NCBI GenBank assembly: GCA_902729315.2
Contig: LR746276.1
Span: 5,148,669-5,212,668 of the forward strand
DNA: 64,000 nucleotides
Direction of reading: 5' to 3'
From: Spirodela intermedia
Taxonomy: Eukaryota; Streptophyta; Magnoliopsida; Alismatales; Araceae
The notes below the pieces were generated by a model. The model saw only the letters and a list, made by a program, of their open reading frames with translations. It did not search any database and had not been told where the DNA came from. Of this stretch, positions 1-15,019 are shown one piece after another. The translations under genes and the position numbers were made by a program. Within the stretch, counting starts at the first letter, position 1, and each line of letters starts with the position of its first letter.

Positions 1-4026
<4,026 letters not shown>

Positions 4027-4064
4027 GATTCCCTTCGAAAAGAAGGCATAGATTGTGAGTTTTT

Positions 4065-4083
4065 ATCATCATCATCATCATCA
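4065..4083 (+). repeat. (ATC)n microsatellite in the Rab 3' UTR
   Basis: A short run of ATC triplets about 40 bp downstream of the Rab stop codon. Confidence 0.7.
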
Positions 4084-4313
4084 TGACGTCATCCCTTGAT
4101 ATTAATTGCATGCATATCTGGGTTAGTTGGTGTTCTTGGAAAATTTCCCAATGTGCATATATTGCAGATGTAGAAATCCTCCCAATGGTTGTCGTTGCTG
4201 TGATTGCTTCTTGTATATTTGGGACGCAGACCAGGACTCCTCTGTTCTCCCCCTCCCCTCCTCTTTACGTTCTTGTAAAAGCCTGATAAAAATAAAAAAT
4301 AGAATAATCCAAC

Positions 4314-4342
4314 ATTGATGCTGATGCTGATGCTGATGTTGA

Positions 4343-4376
<34 letters not shown>
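4314..4376 (+). repeat. (GATGCT)n / (GCT)n compound microsatellite
   Basis: A GATGCT-type run passes into a pure CTG run. It lies downstream of the Rab gene, in the 3' UTR or beyond. Confidence 0.85.
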
Positions 4377-4977
4377 ATTTATCACCATTTCACTGCATGG
4401 CTTCTCCTTAAATCAAATCAGCGATTCTTCTTCTTCTGCTTCCTTGTTCTTCTGCTTCCTTGTTCTTCCGATAAAAGGTCTGACGATTGGTATTTTTCAT
4501 GAAATGATATTTGTGAATTTCCCCGTATTTAAGATTTACTGAAAAAGACAATTTATCAGAGAGATTCTACGCGAGGGATGTTGTTGCCCCAGATAACTCT
4601 TTCTCTCCTCTTTCTTTCTTTCTTCTTCCTCCCGTCTCCTCTTTTTCTCTACTCCTCTTAGTGGGAACGCCACACAGAAAGAGAGGAGACGGAACTTGAG
4701 TCCACGGGGAGGGCGGTCAACGCCTTCTAACAACGGGCTCACCCATTTCGGTCTTGTTTCTGGGTCCAAGAAGCCTGGTATGGGCTGGGCCACATTTTGT
4801 GGCCTTGAAAGAGGGTTCATAATAGCCGACTCAACCAGGTCTGACCAATTGCCCAGCAGCCGATGTGGTGGAGCAGTCTAATCTCTGGCCGTCCATGTTC
4901 CATGTGAGCCGGGGGCGCGGGGGGAGGGGGAGGAGGAGATATTTTCCAGTGATGCCAGTAATGCCGGGGGGGGGGAG

Positions 4978-5019
<42 letters not shown>

Positions 5020-5730
5020 GCCTTTTATCACGTGCAGCTGACTAATTTTGTCGTCTCCTTCTCACGTGCACACAATGCTCTTTACCATAGCCCGAGGAAC
5101 AAGATGGGATTCGGTGAACCCTGGCTAGAGTAGACACGTGGTGGTCTGGGCAGAATCTATTATTTTACATGTAGACTATCCGACGATTTTATATATAATC
5201 TTAAATAATTTCAAAAAACTAAAATTTATGAAAAAAACTAAAGATTTTTTTTTTTTAAATATTGATATTTAAAAATAAAAATAGTATTTTAGAAACGCAG
5301 AAAAAAAGCTTTTTAATTTTTTATATTTCATTAATCTATGATTTAATCACAGTGAAATGGCTGCAGAAGAAAGGTGGTTAATCATGGGAAGGGTCGACTC
5401 TAGGACTTATTATATTTTTTAAAGTAATTACAGAATAATAAGCCCTCTTTTTCCCGTCATTTCTTCTTATATATAAATAAATAAATAAATGTAGGAGGCA
5501 GCCCTCCACGATTCGCCATTCCTCTCTGCCTGTGTGCTTTGCCCGCCTGTTAAAGGAAAGAAAGAAGGCCCCGGCCATCTCTCCTCTTCCATCCAGCTCC
5601 TTCCGCATCATCGCCGGTGCATTCTGACGTTCTCTCTTTCTCCTCTCCTTCTTCGTCTTCTCCGCCTCTCCGGCAGCCGTTGACCGGCTCTGTGCCGCCG
5701 GCGCTTCGTCGTGAAGGTTGCAGAGCGAGG
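4377..5730. other. intergenic region and promoter of the GH36 gene
   Basis: No gene can be supported. It contains a G-run followed by a (GA)n microsatellite at 4966-5016, an AT-rich stretch at 5160-5350, and a TATATAAATAAATAAAT motif at about 5469 that could serve as the TATA region of the downstream GH36 gene. The sequence next to the ATG at 5731 is CT-rich 5' UTR. Confidence 0.6.
4966..5016 (+). repeat. poly-G / (GA)n microsatellite
   Basis: A G-rich run is followed by a perfect GA dinucleotide run ending at 5016. Confidence 0.9.
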
Positions 5731-8700
5731 ATGACAGTCGGAGCGGGGATTTCCGTGGTCAACGGGAACCTGATGGTTCTGGGGACGAAGATCCTGTCCT
5801 CCGTCCGCGATAACGTCCTCCTGAGTCCCGCCGGAGAAGACGGGTCGATAAACGGCGCTTTCATCGGCGTCGGATCGAATCGCAGCGGTAGCCGACGTGT
5901 TTTCCCCATTGGAAAGCTTCAGTAAGCGTTCTTCTTCTTCTTCTTCCTGAGCTCTTCTTTTTCTTCTTCCTAGGCTCTTCTTCTTCCTGAGCTCTTCTTT
6001 TTCTTCTTCTTCTTCCTGAGCTCTTCTTTTTCTTCTTCTTCTTCCTGAGCTCTTCTTTTTCTTCTTCTTCCTGAGCTCTTCTTTTTCTTCTTCTTCCTGA
6101 GCTCTTCTTTTTCTTCTTCTTCCTGGGCTCTTCTTCTTCTTCCTGAGCTCTTCTTTTTCTTCTTCTTCTTCCTGGGCTCTTCTTCTTCTTCCTGAACTCT
6201 TCTTTTTCTTCTTCTTCTTCCTGGGCTCTTCTTCTTCTTCTTTTTGAGCTCTACATGGAAGGATCGGCAGAAGCTGTGTGGGATTGGTGATCGTTTGCCA
6301 TGTTCCAGGGAACTACGCTTCATGTGCGTCTTCCGATTCAAGCTATGGTGGATGACGCAGAGGATGGGGTCCTTCGGGAGAGACGTCCCTTTCGAGACCC
6401 AGTTCCTGATAGTCGAGGGAAAGGGCACGTCGCTCTCCGACGAGGATGGTGCAGACTGCAAGGAGCCATCTGCCACCTACTGCGTCTTCCTGCCCATCCT
6501 CGAGGGTAGCTTCCGAGCTGTTCTTCAGGGGAACGAAGACGATGAGCTAGAGATTTGCCTGGAAAGCGGTATAACCCTGGTCATGGATAGGATTCTTTTT
6601 GAAGATCCGCCTCTGGGTCCTGATGCTTCTGAAAATATGGCAGGTGATCCGGCTGTCGACAGCTTTGAAGGGTCACATTTGGTATTTGTGGCAGCTGGAA
6701 AGGATCCGTTCAACGTGATCACGAATGCAGTGAAGTATGGATATTAGACTGTAGAATCATTATTCAGTATTAAATTAACTTTTTCTTTTTAAATGGAGTC
6801 GTCACCAATCGTCTTCCACCCTCTGACAGAGCCCTGGAGAGGCACTTGCAGACGTTTACCCACCGAGAGAAGAAGAAGGTGATCCTCACGCGGACTATCT
6901 ACTCGCTCTCTGCCACATTTTTCTTTGGGCTGTGCGTAACTCTCAGCAAGACATCTTCCGTCCATGGCAGATGCCAGACTTGATAAACTGGTTCGGCTGG
7001 TGCACCTGGGATGCTTTCTACACAGAGGTCACTGCTGAGGGAGTTCGCAAGGGCCTTCTGAGGTCTTCTCTTTGACCTCTATCAAGTATTTACCAAGACG
7101 AAACGTGTTACGAGGTCTCATCTTTTGTTTTCAGCCTGAAGAAGGGAGGGATTCCGCCAAGGTTTATCATAATTGACGATGGCTGGCAATCGGTCGGCAT
7201 GGATCCTACTGGCGTTGCCATGGAAGTCGATAACTCGGCCAAGTGAGCGGCTACTCAAAACGACTGACTCCCCCAGTTCCCCCTTCGCCGGATATTCATT
7301 TCCTCTCTCTGTCTCTTTCTATCTCCTCAGCTTCGCGAACAGGCTGACCCACATCAAGGAGAATCACAAGTTCCAGAAAAACGGGAGGGAGGGCCACCGG
7401 GAAGAAGACCCAGCTCTGGGTCTCGCCCACGTCGTCGCCGAACTGAAGGAGAGCCACGATCTGAAGTAAGACCTCTTCAATTCAGAGTTCCAATGCAGGG
7501 GATCTTGCGGCCATTCAAGCCATAGATCTCGCATCTTTCCTCTCTCTCTGCTGGGGGTTTACTCTTCGCTCCTCTGCAGACTCTTTCTCTCTCTCTCTCT
7601 ACAGCCATCTTTCCCTGTTCCTCGCAGGTATGTCTACGTGTGGCATGCGATAACGGGGTACTGGGGAGGCGTGAGGCCCGGGGTGAGGGAGATGGAGCCG
7701 TACGAGCCCAAAATGGCGTATCCCATCTCCTCCCCGGGGGTTCGATCCAACGAGGCCTGCGGTGCCCTAAACTGCATGGCCGTCAACGGCCTCGGTCTGG
7801 TCAACCCTGAGAAGGTCTTCACCTTCTACGACGAGCTCCACTCCTACCTGGCTGCCTCTGGCGTTGACGGCGTCAAAGTGGACGTCCAGAACGTCCTGGA
7901 AACATTAGGTGCCGGCCATGGCGGCAGAGTAGAGCTCACTCGAAAGTACCACAGGGCCCTGGAAACCTCCATCGCCCTAAACTTCCCCGACAATGGCGTC
8001 ATCTCTTGCATGAGCCACAACACCGACGGCTTATACAGGCATCCTGCATTATCTATTATCTCCCGAATTTTTATTTTATTTAATTATATTATTCGGATCT
8101 TACTTACACGGCTCTTACCCATTAGTCGTTGACTTTTATGTGCTGTGTTCATCAACTGCGTGTCCAGTGCGAAGAGAGCAGCCGTCATAAGAGCGTCTGA
8201 TGACTTCTGGCCGAGAGACGCCGCCTCTCACACGATTCACATCGCGTCGGTTGCATATAACACCGTTTTCTTGGGGGAGTTCATGCAGCCCGACTGGGAC
8301 ATGTTCCACGTACTGACCCTTCAATAGCCTTCCCCTTGTTCTCTGTTTGCAGATTTCTTCAATGTTTCTTCATCGGTTTTCAGATTGTAAGAATTTTTAT
8401 TAATCTTGGTGCCGATATTCGTGATCTGATCTCTTCCCAGTTTTTTTTTTCCTTCTGCAAGATTCCAATAGTTTTACCTTCCAGATTTAGTTGTTTTTAG
8501 TAATCCCCGCTTTGTTTGCTAGTTTATCCAAGCATTATTCACGCAGTGATAAAAATTAATAGTTTATGGTTTAGCACTTTTCTTGTTAAAGTTTGTACAA
8601 AAATACATTTATTTCAGGTGTCATATAAATTTTACAAGAAGTGATAGTTATTGGTTCCAGATTTAGTCTTTTTATTAATGTTGGTAAAAAAATGAATATT

Positions 8701-9318
8701 AGTATGTGTATCATCATCATGTTTCTTCCCTTCGTCATGCAAATTTTATGAGAATATAAAATCAAGTAGTGATTATTGTTTCAGACTTATTATTTTTTTT
8801 TATTTCATTCTTTTGCAATTTTTTTCAAAATAATGCACGTAGTTATAAGTATTAGATTCAAGGTTTAATATTTATATTAATCACGAATTTATTTAACTAA
8901 GTTCTCCACAGATTATGCACGAAGATATTATTATTACGTACGATATAAATATCATTTTTTCCCATTTTTGCGATTCTCTTCAAAAATTATGTAAGAAGCC
9001 ATAATTAATCGCTTCCTTTTGATTTTTTTATTAATATTTTTTTTGCAAGTTTCCCCAAAAATTACGTACGAGGAGGTAATTATTAGTTCGGATATTTCCT
9101 GATTTTTTTTAATCTTGGTGCCAATATGCATATTAGTCTTGGTACCAATATTTATCTGGAACAAAACCCGAAAAATTTATAGAAAAAATATTTTCTGTCC
9201 GAATCCTTATTCTTCTTTAAGAAATATCTTTTTATTGCTCTTTTCAGAGCCTTCATCCAATGGCTGAGTACCATGCAGCAGCAAGAGCTGTGGGAGGGTG
9301 TGCTGTTTATGTTAGGTA

Positions 9319-9361
<43 letters not shown>

Positions 9362-10315
9362 TCGATCTCCATGCTCTTTTATTGAAATAAATCAATGATC
9401 TTATCTACCGATCACTTCGATCAAATGCAGTGATAAACCTGGGAATCACGACTTCAATCTTCTGAGGAAGCTCGTTCTTCCCGACGGGTCGATCTTGAGG
9501 GCGAAGCTTCCGGGCAGGCCAACCAGAGACTGCCTTTTCTCAGACCCAGCAAGAGATGGAACCAGGTACCCGTCAAACCATATCATTAGACGCTTTATTG
9601 CATGATTCATGATTCTGCGTGCTAATCCCCCCCTCCTTGTCCGAAAATTATCTCAGCCTGCTGAAGATCTGGAACCTGAACGATTACTCGGGGGTTATCG
9701 GCGTCTTCAACTGTCAGGGAGCCGGATGGTGCAGATTCGACAAGAAGAACTTGATCCACGACGAAGATCCCGGCCCAATCTCCGCCGCCGTCCGTTCGAG
9801 GGATGTCGAACACCTGCAGAAGATCGCCGGCGATGCTTGGGAAGGAGACGCGGTGGTCTTCTCTCACTTGGGCGGTATATGATTCTCTCTCCACCATTAA
9901 GCTACGGATGCCGATCAGTTTTTCCGATCATCTCTTCCACACAGGAGAACTCGTCTACCTCCCGAGAGAGTCGTCCTTGCCCGTAACCCTAAAACCCAGG
10001 GAATACGAGGTCTTCACGGTGGCTCCGGTGACGAGGTTGTCCAAAGGAGCCGCCTTTGCCGCTGTTGGACTGCTGAAGATGTTCAACTCCGGAGGGGCAG
10101 TCAAGGGTTTGAAGTACGGAGGAGCGGCGGTGGAGGTCAACGCCCGAGGATGCGGGACCTTCGGATGCTACTCCTCGACCAGGCCGACGAGAGTGACTGT
10201 GGATTCTGCAGAAGTGGAGTTCATCTACGACGAGGGAAGCGGGCTCCTGACGATGGAGTTGGAGGTACCTAGGGAGGAGCTGTACCTGTGGAGCATCAGC
10301 GTGGAGTTCTTCTAG
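5731..10315 (+). CDS. SIP: raffinose synthase / seed imbibition protein (alkaline alpha-galactosidase-like, GH36), 12 exons
   Basis: GH36 family; plant members hydrolyse raffinose-series oligosaccharides (alkaline alpha-galactosidase, SIP, DIN10) or make raffinose from galactinol and sucrose. Which activity applies here is not decided by the sequence. Exons: 5731-5921, 6309-6734, 6830-6878, 6971-7062, 7135-7242, 7331-7465, 7628-8038, 8168-8309, 9248-9315, 9431-9565, 9657-9874, 9945-10315. They total 2,346 nt, giving 781 aa, the normal family length. Family blocks in order: [73 protein letters not shown], with the presumed nucleophile Asp; [22 protein letters not shown], with the presumed acid/base Asp; [23 protein letters not shown]. 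All are intact. Intron 7 (8039-8167) has a GC donor; all others are GT-AG. The closest remembered homologue is Arabidopsis DIN10/RS6. No signal peptide is seen, so it is probably cytosolic. Confidence 0.95.
5930..6245 (+). repeat. TTC-rich minisatellite in intron 1 of the GH36 gene
   Basis: About ten copies of a unit of roughly 25-30 bp made of CTGAGCTC (variants CTGGGCTC, CTGAACTC) followed by TTCTT runs. It fills most of intron 1 (5922-6308). On the other strand it reads as a spurious Lys/Arg/Glu-rich ORF. Confidence 0.9.
8310..9247 (+). other. AT-rich intron 8 of the GH36 gene with degenerate internal repeats
   Basis: An intron of 938 bp, much longer than its neighbours and strongly AT-rich. 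A TTTTTATTAAT-GTTGGT type motif recurs at about 8393, 8668, 8871, 9024 and 9103, suggesting old tandem duplication. No ORF of interest. Confidence 0.6.
9321..9358 (+). repeat. (TA)n microsatellite in intron 9 of the GH36 gene
   Basis: A perfect AT/TA dinucleotide run just downstream of the donor at 9316. Confidence 0.95.
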
Positions 10316-10677
10316 CCTGGTTCTCCCCAGTCGCAAATTAATAAGATTGGTGTCTTCTGGTTGGGTTGATCCTGAGGAAGGAGATTTGAAGGATTTCGTT
10401 CTACGCTTGATTTTTAAGAAGACACGGTGAAATATTTCAGTGGGAGTTTTAATCTATCGGTGGGGAGTTTTTTTATCAAAAAAGTGGTGTTTTTGATGGC
10501 TGGATTTGCGGTTGAGTTCGAGAAAATCTGCTTTTCCGCCGCCGTCTTTTGATCCCATCCGTTTCCCTTCCTTCCTCTCCTCCGTTGGGGGCGGCGGAGA
10601 CCAGCTGCCCGCCACCCGTACACTCAGTTGCCACGCCGTAACTTTGAGCTGTCACGTCCTATCCAGCACTCCCCGCC

Positions 10678-10684
10678 TATAAAT
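10678..10684 (+). promoter_or_regulatory. TATA box of the oleosin gene
   Basis: TATAAAT lies 112 bp upstream of the oleosin ATG. The intervening leader is CT-rich and then GA-rich. Confidence 0.7.
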
Positions 10685-10768
10685 CCTCTTCTCCATCTCC
10701 TCACGTCTCTCTCCCCTTCTCTCACCTCACCACCATATCTCCAGAGGGAGAGAGAGATATATAGCGAA

Positions 10769-10789
10769 GGAGAGAGAGAGAGAGAGAGG
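10769..10789 (+). repeat. (GA)n in the 5' leader of the oleosin gene
   Basis: A short GA run ends directly before the ATG of the oleosin gene. Confidence 0.8.
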
Positions 10790-11245
10790 ATGGCGCAGGA
10801 GACATTTCTGCCGGGGGAAGAGCCCCTCCGCCGCCGCCAGCGCCCAAGTGGCGCCGCCTTACTCTGGGCGTCGCTGGCGAGTGCGGCCTTGGGAGGGCCC
10901 CTGCTGGCCATGATGGGCTTCACCCTTATGGCCTCCCTCACCCTCCTGCTGGTGGCCTCCCCCTTGCTTCTCCTCTTCAGCCCACTGCTCTTCTCCGCCG
11001 GCTTCCTCCTCGCTGCCTCCACGGTGTGCTTCGCCGCCGCGTCCGCCATGGCCCTCGCAGGCGCCTCTGCGTTTGCGTGGTTGATCTCCGCCGTCCGCGG
11101 CGGCGGCGGCGAGGGACCCGCCGCCGCCCTCGCCTTGACGGAATCCGGCCGGCAGGTGAAAACCCAGTTGGGAGACCTCGGTGGCCACCTGCCTCAGCAC
11201 AAGGTCCAGGTGTTCCCGGCGGAGACGAAAGTCAATCGAGGTTAA
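10790..11245 (+). CDS. oleosin (seed/pollen lipid-droplet structural protein), 151 aa
   Basis: Oleosins coat oil bodies; a long central hydrophobic hairpin enters the triacylglycerol core. The ORF is a single exon, typical for oleosins. Residues 1-20 are polar and Arg-rich, 21-100 form one uninterrupted hydrophobic domain, and 101-151 are a Gly/Ala- then polar, possibly amphipathic, tail. The proline-knot region is visible at residues 58-69: Pro58, then Ser64-Pro65. The third proline of the usual P-x5-SP-x3-P motif is Ser69. The ATG at 10790 is the first Met after a (GA)n leader and a TATA box at 10678. The in-frame upstream extension is leader sequence. The length fits small oleosins. Other hydrophobic proteins are possible, but domain length and knot favour oleosin. 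Confidence 0.85.
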   Translation: MAQETFLPGEEPLRRRQRPSGAALLWASLASAALGGPLLAMMGFTLMASLTLLLVASPLLLLFSPLLFSAGFLLAASTVCFAAASAMALAGASAFAWLISAVRGGGGEGPAAALALTESGRQVKTQLGDLGGHLPQHKVQVFPAETKVNRG

Positions 11246-11463
11246 AGGGAGATCGATGGATGCCGCCATGGAAGAGCTCAGAGGAAGAGGATCTCGGTGT
11301 CTGTAAGTAGATAAAAAAACAGGATACCCTAATACTCCGAAAGAAGTTCCCGTTTAGAAAGTATGGATCTCTCCCCCTCGATATCCTTGTTTAATAATCT
11401 TTATCGGTCGAATTTATCATGGAAAAAGTTAATTTTTCTATAAAAAAGGAGGCATCTTGAGGC

Positions 11464-11497
<34 letters not shown>

Positions 11498-11640
11498 TAT
11501 GATGCCACGTGTTCGTTGTCTCGAGTCACGTGGATGTCGCATGTGGCCTATCAACATTGGGAAATATACAGGAATATATTATTTTTAAAGTTGTACAGAA
11601 GGATTGATTGGAAAATAGCCGGGGAAAATCTGGGTATTCC
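11246..11640. other. convergent 3' intergenic region
   Basis: This lies between the 3' ends of the oleosin gene (+) and the plastid-protein gene (-). It holds a short (GT)n(GA)n microsatellite at about 11465-11497 and otherwise nothing recognisable. Confidence 0.6.
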
Positions 11641-11985
11641 TCATTCTTTCCAGACGGGGATGATCCCTTGGGCAGCCAGCCTCTTCTCAACCCAGAAGAC
11701 AACGTGCCGGGGGGTGATCTTCTTCTCGTCGATGAGGAAGGGCTCTACAGTACTGACCTCTGAACCGTACGAGGAGAGAGAGAATCCCCTTGGACCTGGC
11801 ATTCAATTCATGGAGTAAGAAAGAGAGGATATGCATGGAAGAAGGGGGGGGGGGGGGGGGGGGGCTTGAGAGAGAGAGAGAGAGGCTTACCATTGAGAAC
11901 TCCGTCGGGGAAGAAAGCCCAGAAGTAGTATGGGATCTCCTTCTTCGTGAAGGACCCTTCCAACTGTGAGATAAGAGAGAGAGAG

Positions 11986-12021
<36 letters not shown>

Positions 12022-12883
12022 AGAGCTTTAGCTGAGTAGATATCCAAGCTCTTCCTCAAGAAAATTTAGGAATGTAATGACTGCATGTCCTGGGTTCTCT
12101 AAAAAAAGACCGAATATGGAAAACGTATAGGAGGAATCGTCTGCACAGACAATAAAATTAGAACTTTCAATGATTAATCGAGGGACTTTTAAGGGGATGA
12201 ATAACATTTATTTGCCGACGTGATGAATATTTACGGTAAGATAGAAAATTGGCTGGATTTTCTCATGATTATTTGCGCGCCCATCGGATTTTCTAGTTTG
12301 AGAAAATTATTTAGCAAGACCTAGATAACGCCTTTCAGGAGACGTAAATCTTTTGAAGGTTCAACTATCTGGGTTTCGAAGGGCAATGCCAAATATAAGA
12401 AACTGGGAATCAGAAATTATGATCTATTTCTAGAAACGATTCCATATAAAATCTTTGGAAATGGCTACGTTTCAGCTCCATGATTTCCCAAGGAACCAAG
12501 CTTTCATGACTACCAACCCGGTTATCGTTGAAGGAGAGCTCGATCTGAGAGATATCCTCTTCAGCCTCGAGTATCGACCTCAGAGCTGGGATGACGTCCT
12601 CTTCCATCATCTCCGGCAAAGATTTCGCCGGGGCCTTCGCCGGAGAAACCCTTTTGGGCTTCTCATCTGCTTCCTTCTTCGCTGGCTCAGCAGAAACCGT
12701 GCCGGTTGCGGTGGACGGCCCCTGCGCGGCGGAGCACACTACATTCCCACGCTGGCGCAAAACCTTACCGGCATCCCAAGGGCCTTCTACCCACGAGAGC
12801 GCCGCCGAGTACGGCGGCGGGATGGTGGCGCGCTGAATAGGTCTGGCAAGAGGGCAACAGATACCGAGGCAACGAGAGGCCAT
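11641..12883 (-). CDS. conserved plant protein of unknown function, probably plastid-targeted, 197 aa, 3 exons
   Basis: Minus-strand gene with exons 12883-12518, 11963-11891 and 11795-11641. Junctions are GT-AG and phases match; the total is 594 nt and the stop is TGA at 11643-11641. The first Met with an ATG is at 12883; the upstream in-frame GTG is not used. Residues 1-50 are Arg/Ser/Ala-rich with few acidic residues, like a chloroplast transit peptide. Residues 60-90 are a Pro/Ala/Lys linker. The C-terminal half is compact: EMMEEDVIPALRSILEAEED, then DNRLEGSFTKKEIPYYFWAF, then GFSLSSYGSEVSTVEPFLID, ending in an amphipathic stretch and PVWKE. It reads like a conserved green-lineage chloroplast protein, but I cannot name it and assign no function. 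Confidence 0.8.
11843..11883 (+). repeat. poly-G run and (GA)n in intron 2 of the minus-strand gene
   Basis: A run of G followed by CTTGAG and a GA dinucleotide run, just inside the intron next to the donor at 11890. Confidence 0.85.
11973..12017 (+). repeat. (GA)n microsatellite in intron 1 of the minus-strand gene
   Basis: An interrupted GA run next to the acceptor of exon 2. On the minus strand it provides a polypyrimidine tract. Confidence 0.85.
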
Positions 12884-13456
12884 GCCCAAGGACACGATTC
12901 AATCAGAGGAAGCTCTGACCTGATGATCTCTCTCGCCTGATCCTCCTTTTCCTATCCTTCCCCTCCAAAGCTCAGCTTACGCTAGCATCTGGTTCGCCGG
13001 CCGTCGTCCAAAATCGTCCTCCGGCGAAGTTCCCGGCGATGGCGAATCGAGGGGCGGGTACCTGAGCGGGGGTGTTCGGTGTGGGTTCGGCGATGGGGCG
13101 AAGATGGAGGGGGAAGGGAGTCTGCGGCTCCACATGGAGGGCGAAGGCTATCCACTGGTTTTGAATGGCCCAGGTCTTCCAAAGGCGGCTCATTTAAGCC
13201 GCTACGTCTTCTGGCGCTCCGCCTACAGAGTTCGGACTCCTGCCGGTTCTCTTTCCGGGTCCCATCAACATCCAATGGAAAATCAGGACGGGTTTTGTCA
13301 GATTCCTGAGACTTGCATTCATAAATAAATTCTTATCCTACAGTCATAAAATTATACCCAACCAACTAATTTCATATAAGAACATAGATGGAGTTAATGC
13401 AAAGCATCGTAAATTTCCCTTTCAAGCGTCTGTTACCATCCCTCCCTCTCGGTCTC

Positions 13457-13508
<52 letters not shown>

Positions 13509-13960
13509 CACTTGTTCTCCGCCCCGTGTGATGAACGCATAGAATTCCCGTAGCAGAGTGCCGTAGAGGGAATGCACATTGAAATGCACATTGAATGTTA
13601 TTTATGAATCTTGATAGGGACTCGAATCAACGTGCTTAAAGAGTCTCTGCAAACCGTTGATCTTCCTCGCATTTCCCGTTCAATATTTAGCGATCATCTA
13701 GAAATCCAGAGTTTCCAGTCATCTTCCTCGCATTTCCCGTGCTCCTTGTGCTCTCCTCTCGCCCAGCTCTCCATCTCTCTCTCTCTTCGTGTCTCTATGT
13801 ATCCCTGCAGAAATATGAAAGTCAAGTACCCGCCCAAGAATGGATAATTTCATTTGAACGGCCAACAAGTTTCTTCGGACAACCAACCGCGGAAAAATCT
13901 TTTCCGCCACATCATCCGCTCTCTCTCTCTCTCTCTCTGCTCTCTCGCTGAATCTTATCT
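12884..13960. other. intergenic region with (CTGT)n and (CT)n microsatellites
   Basis: No gene is supported. 12,884-13,300 is GC-rich and is probably the promoter of the minus-strand plastid-protein gene. A CTGT/CT run lies at about 13,458-13,507. TCTTCCTCGCATTTCCCGT occurs twice, at about 13,662 and 13,722. A CT run at 13,920-13,938 begins the promoter block of the first type-1 array gene. Confidence 0.6.
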
Positions 13961-14164
13961 CTCCATCTAGAACAATGAATGCTTAGGTCAACCCAATGGT
14001 TGCAAAAAAAAAAAATCCACTGCTAGCAAGCTTCCACGAATTATCACGAAGTTTTCGACGTATTTCCAGGGAAGAAACCCGGATGAGGGTTTCACATGGA
14101 AGGCCTCAGAAAGTGTCCGGCGAATTATGAAAGGGCGAGGGGAGACTCCATCATCGGTGTCATC

Positions 14165-14171
14165 TATATAT
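14165..14171 (+). promoter_or_regulatory. TATA box of type-1 gene at 14,231
   Basis: TATATAT lies 66 bp upstream of the ATG, in a block conserved at 19,140-19,338 and 37,420-37,603 (shared CTCCCACCTGAG and CCACGGAATCAGAG motifs). Confidence 0.7.
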
Positions 14172-14230
14172 GGCACTCCTCTCCCACCTGAGGAAAGCCT
14201 GTGTTTTCCACGGAATCAGAGGCGGAGACG

Positions 14231-14470
14231 ATGGCCAGAGCAACTCTGGAGGGTTTCCGCGCCGTTGCTCGCGGCGGCGCCTCAACCTACGCGGTTCCCT
14301 CTGCTATGTTTCTCCTCTGCATGGTGGCCGCGGCGCTCTTTCTTCTTCCTACGATTCTCTTCGCCTGTGGTCACAGGGACGAGAAGAATAGAGATACGTC
14401 TTGGGTACCAGATGCCGCCTGCTGCACCGGCTGTGGCGACGGCTGCGACTGCAGTGGGTGCTGCGGCTGA
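14231..14470 (+). CDS. array family type 1: single-TM protein with Cys/Gly-rich tail, 79 aa
   Basis: Not a family I recognise. Residues 1-10 read MARATLEGFR, residues 21-47 are one hydrophobic helix ending TILFACG, then a short charged stretch (HRDEKNRD), then a compact Cys-rich tail with seven Cys in residues 64-78. Intronless. The start is chosen because the promoter, the CCACGGAATCAGAG leader and the sequence after ATG are shared with type-1 copies at 19,338 and 37,603, whereas in-frame upstream codons are not. Positive charge just after the helix suggests tail-in topology (inference). The lysine run of its paralogues is reduced here, and the tail is shorter and more Cys-rich than in other copies. 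Confidence 0.75.
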   Translation: MARATLEGFRAVARGGASTYAVPSAMFLLCMVAAALFLLPTILFACGHRDEKNRDTSWVPDAACCTGCGDGCDCSGCCG

Positions 14471-15000
14471 GGCGGTTGACTCTGTTCTCTGGCGGAAAAC
14501 TCAGATCCAGCCTGGAAGTCAGAACTGCATCGACTCCAACTCTGCCCGACGAAACAAAGTCTTAGCTGCGAAAGTATGGATTAAGTTTAACTTTAGCCCG
14601 CCGATTAATCTCACTAGTCATCATTGGAAAGTAATTTTCAATTCTATTTTTGTTCCATGGATGGATAAAAGCAGGTGACAATTTTCATGCTAAAATTATG
14701 ATGTAACCACATAAAAAGGATATACTCTTATACATGTGATCCGCAGTTCATAATGTGAACCGCTAGATTTAAACCCGAAAGCCACTCCTAAACTTGCCAA
14801 CAAGTTCTGTACGTTGCTCCCTACTCTCTTGATCTAGCTGATAAGGTGAGTAGGTTGAGGATCATCGATGGTAGTAGAAGATTTCATCACTGCCTGTCCA
14901 GACGATGACCGACGATTTCATCGAAATTTTAGAAATTTTATGAAATTATCATTTTTAGTTTCTATAAGTCTCTTATCCTTTGCATGATTTACATCACTGG
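14471..15000. other. spacer after type-1 gene, duplicated at 38.7-39.0 kb
   Basis: 3' region and spacer without a gene. 14,640-15,000 is homologous to 38,700-39,020; both share ATTATGATGTAACCACA, ATGATCCGCAGTTCATAA and CGAAAGCCACTCCTAA. This shows that the type-1 + spacer + type-2 unit was duplicated as a block. Confidence 0.75.
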
Positions 15001-15019
15001 GGTTTTATCCTCTAAATTC

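Noticed and set aside
5970-6476. Minus-strand Lys/Arg/Glu-rich ORF in the GH36 intron
   Set aside because: It is a translation of the TTC minisatellite.
12972-13328. ORFs on both strands in the GC-rich region upstream of the plastid-protein gene
   Set aside because: Short, overlapping on both strands, without recognisable domains or splice links to the gene. More likely promoter/leader.
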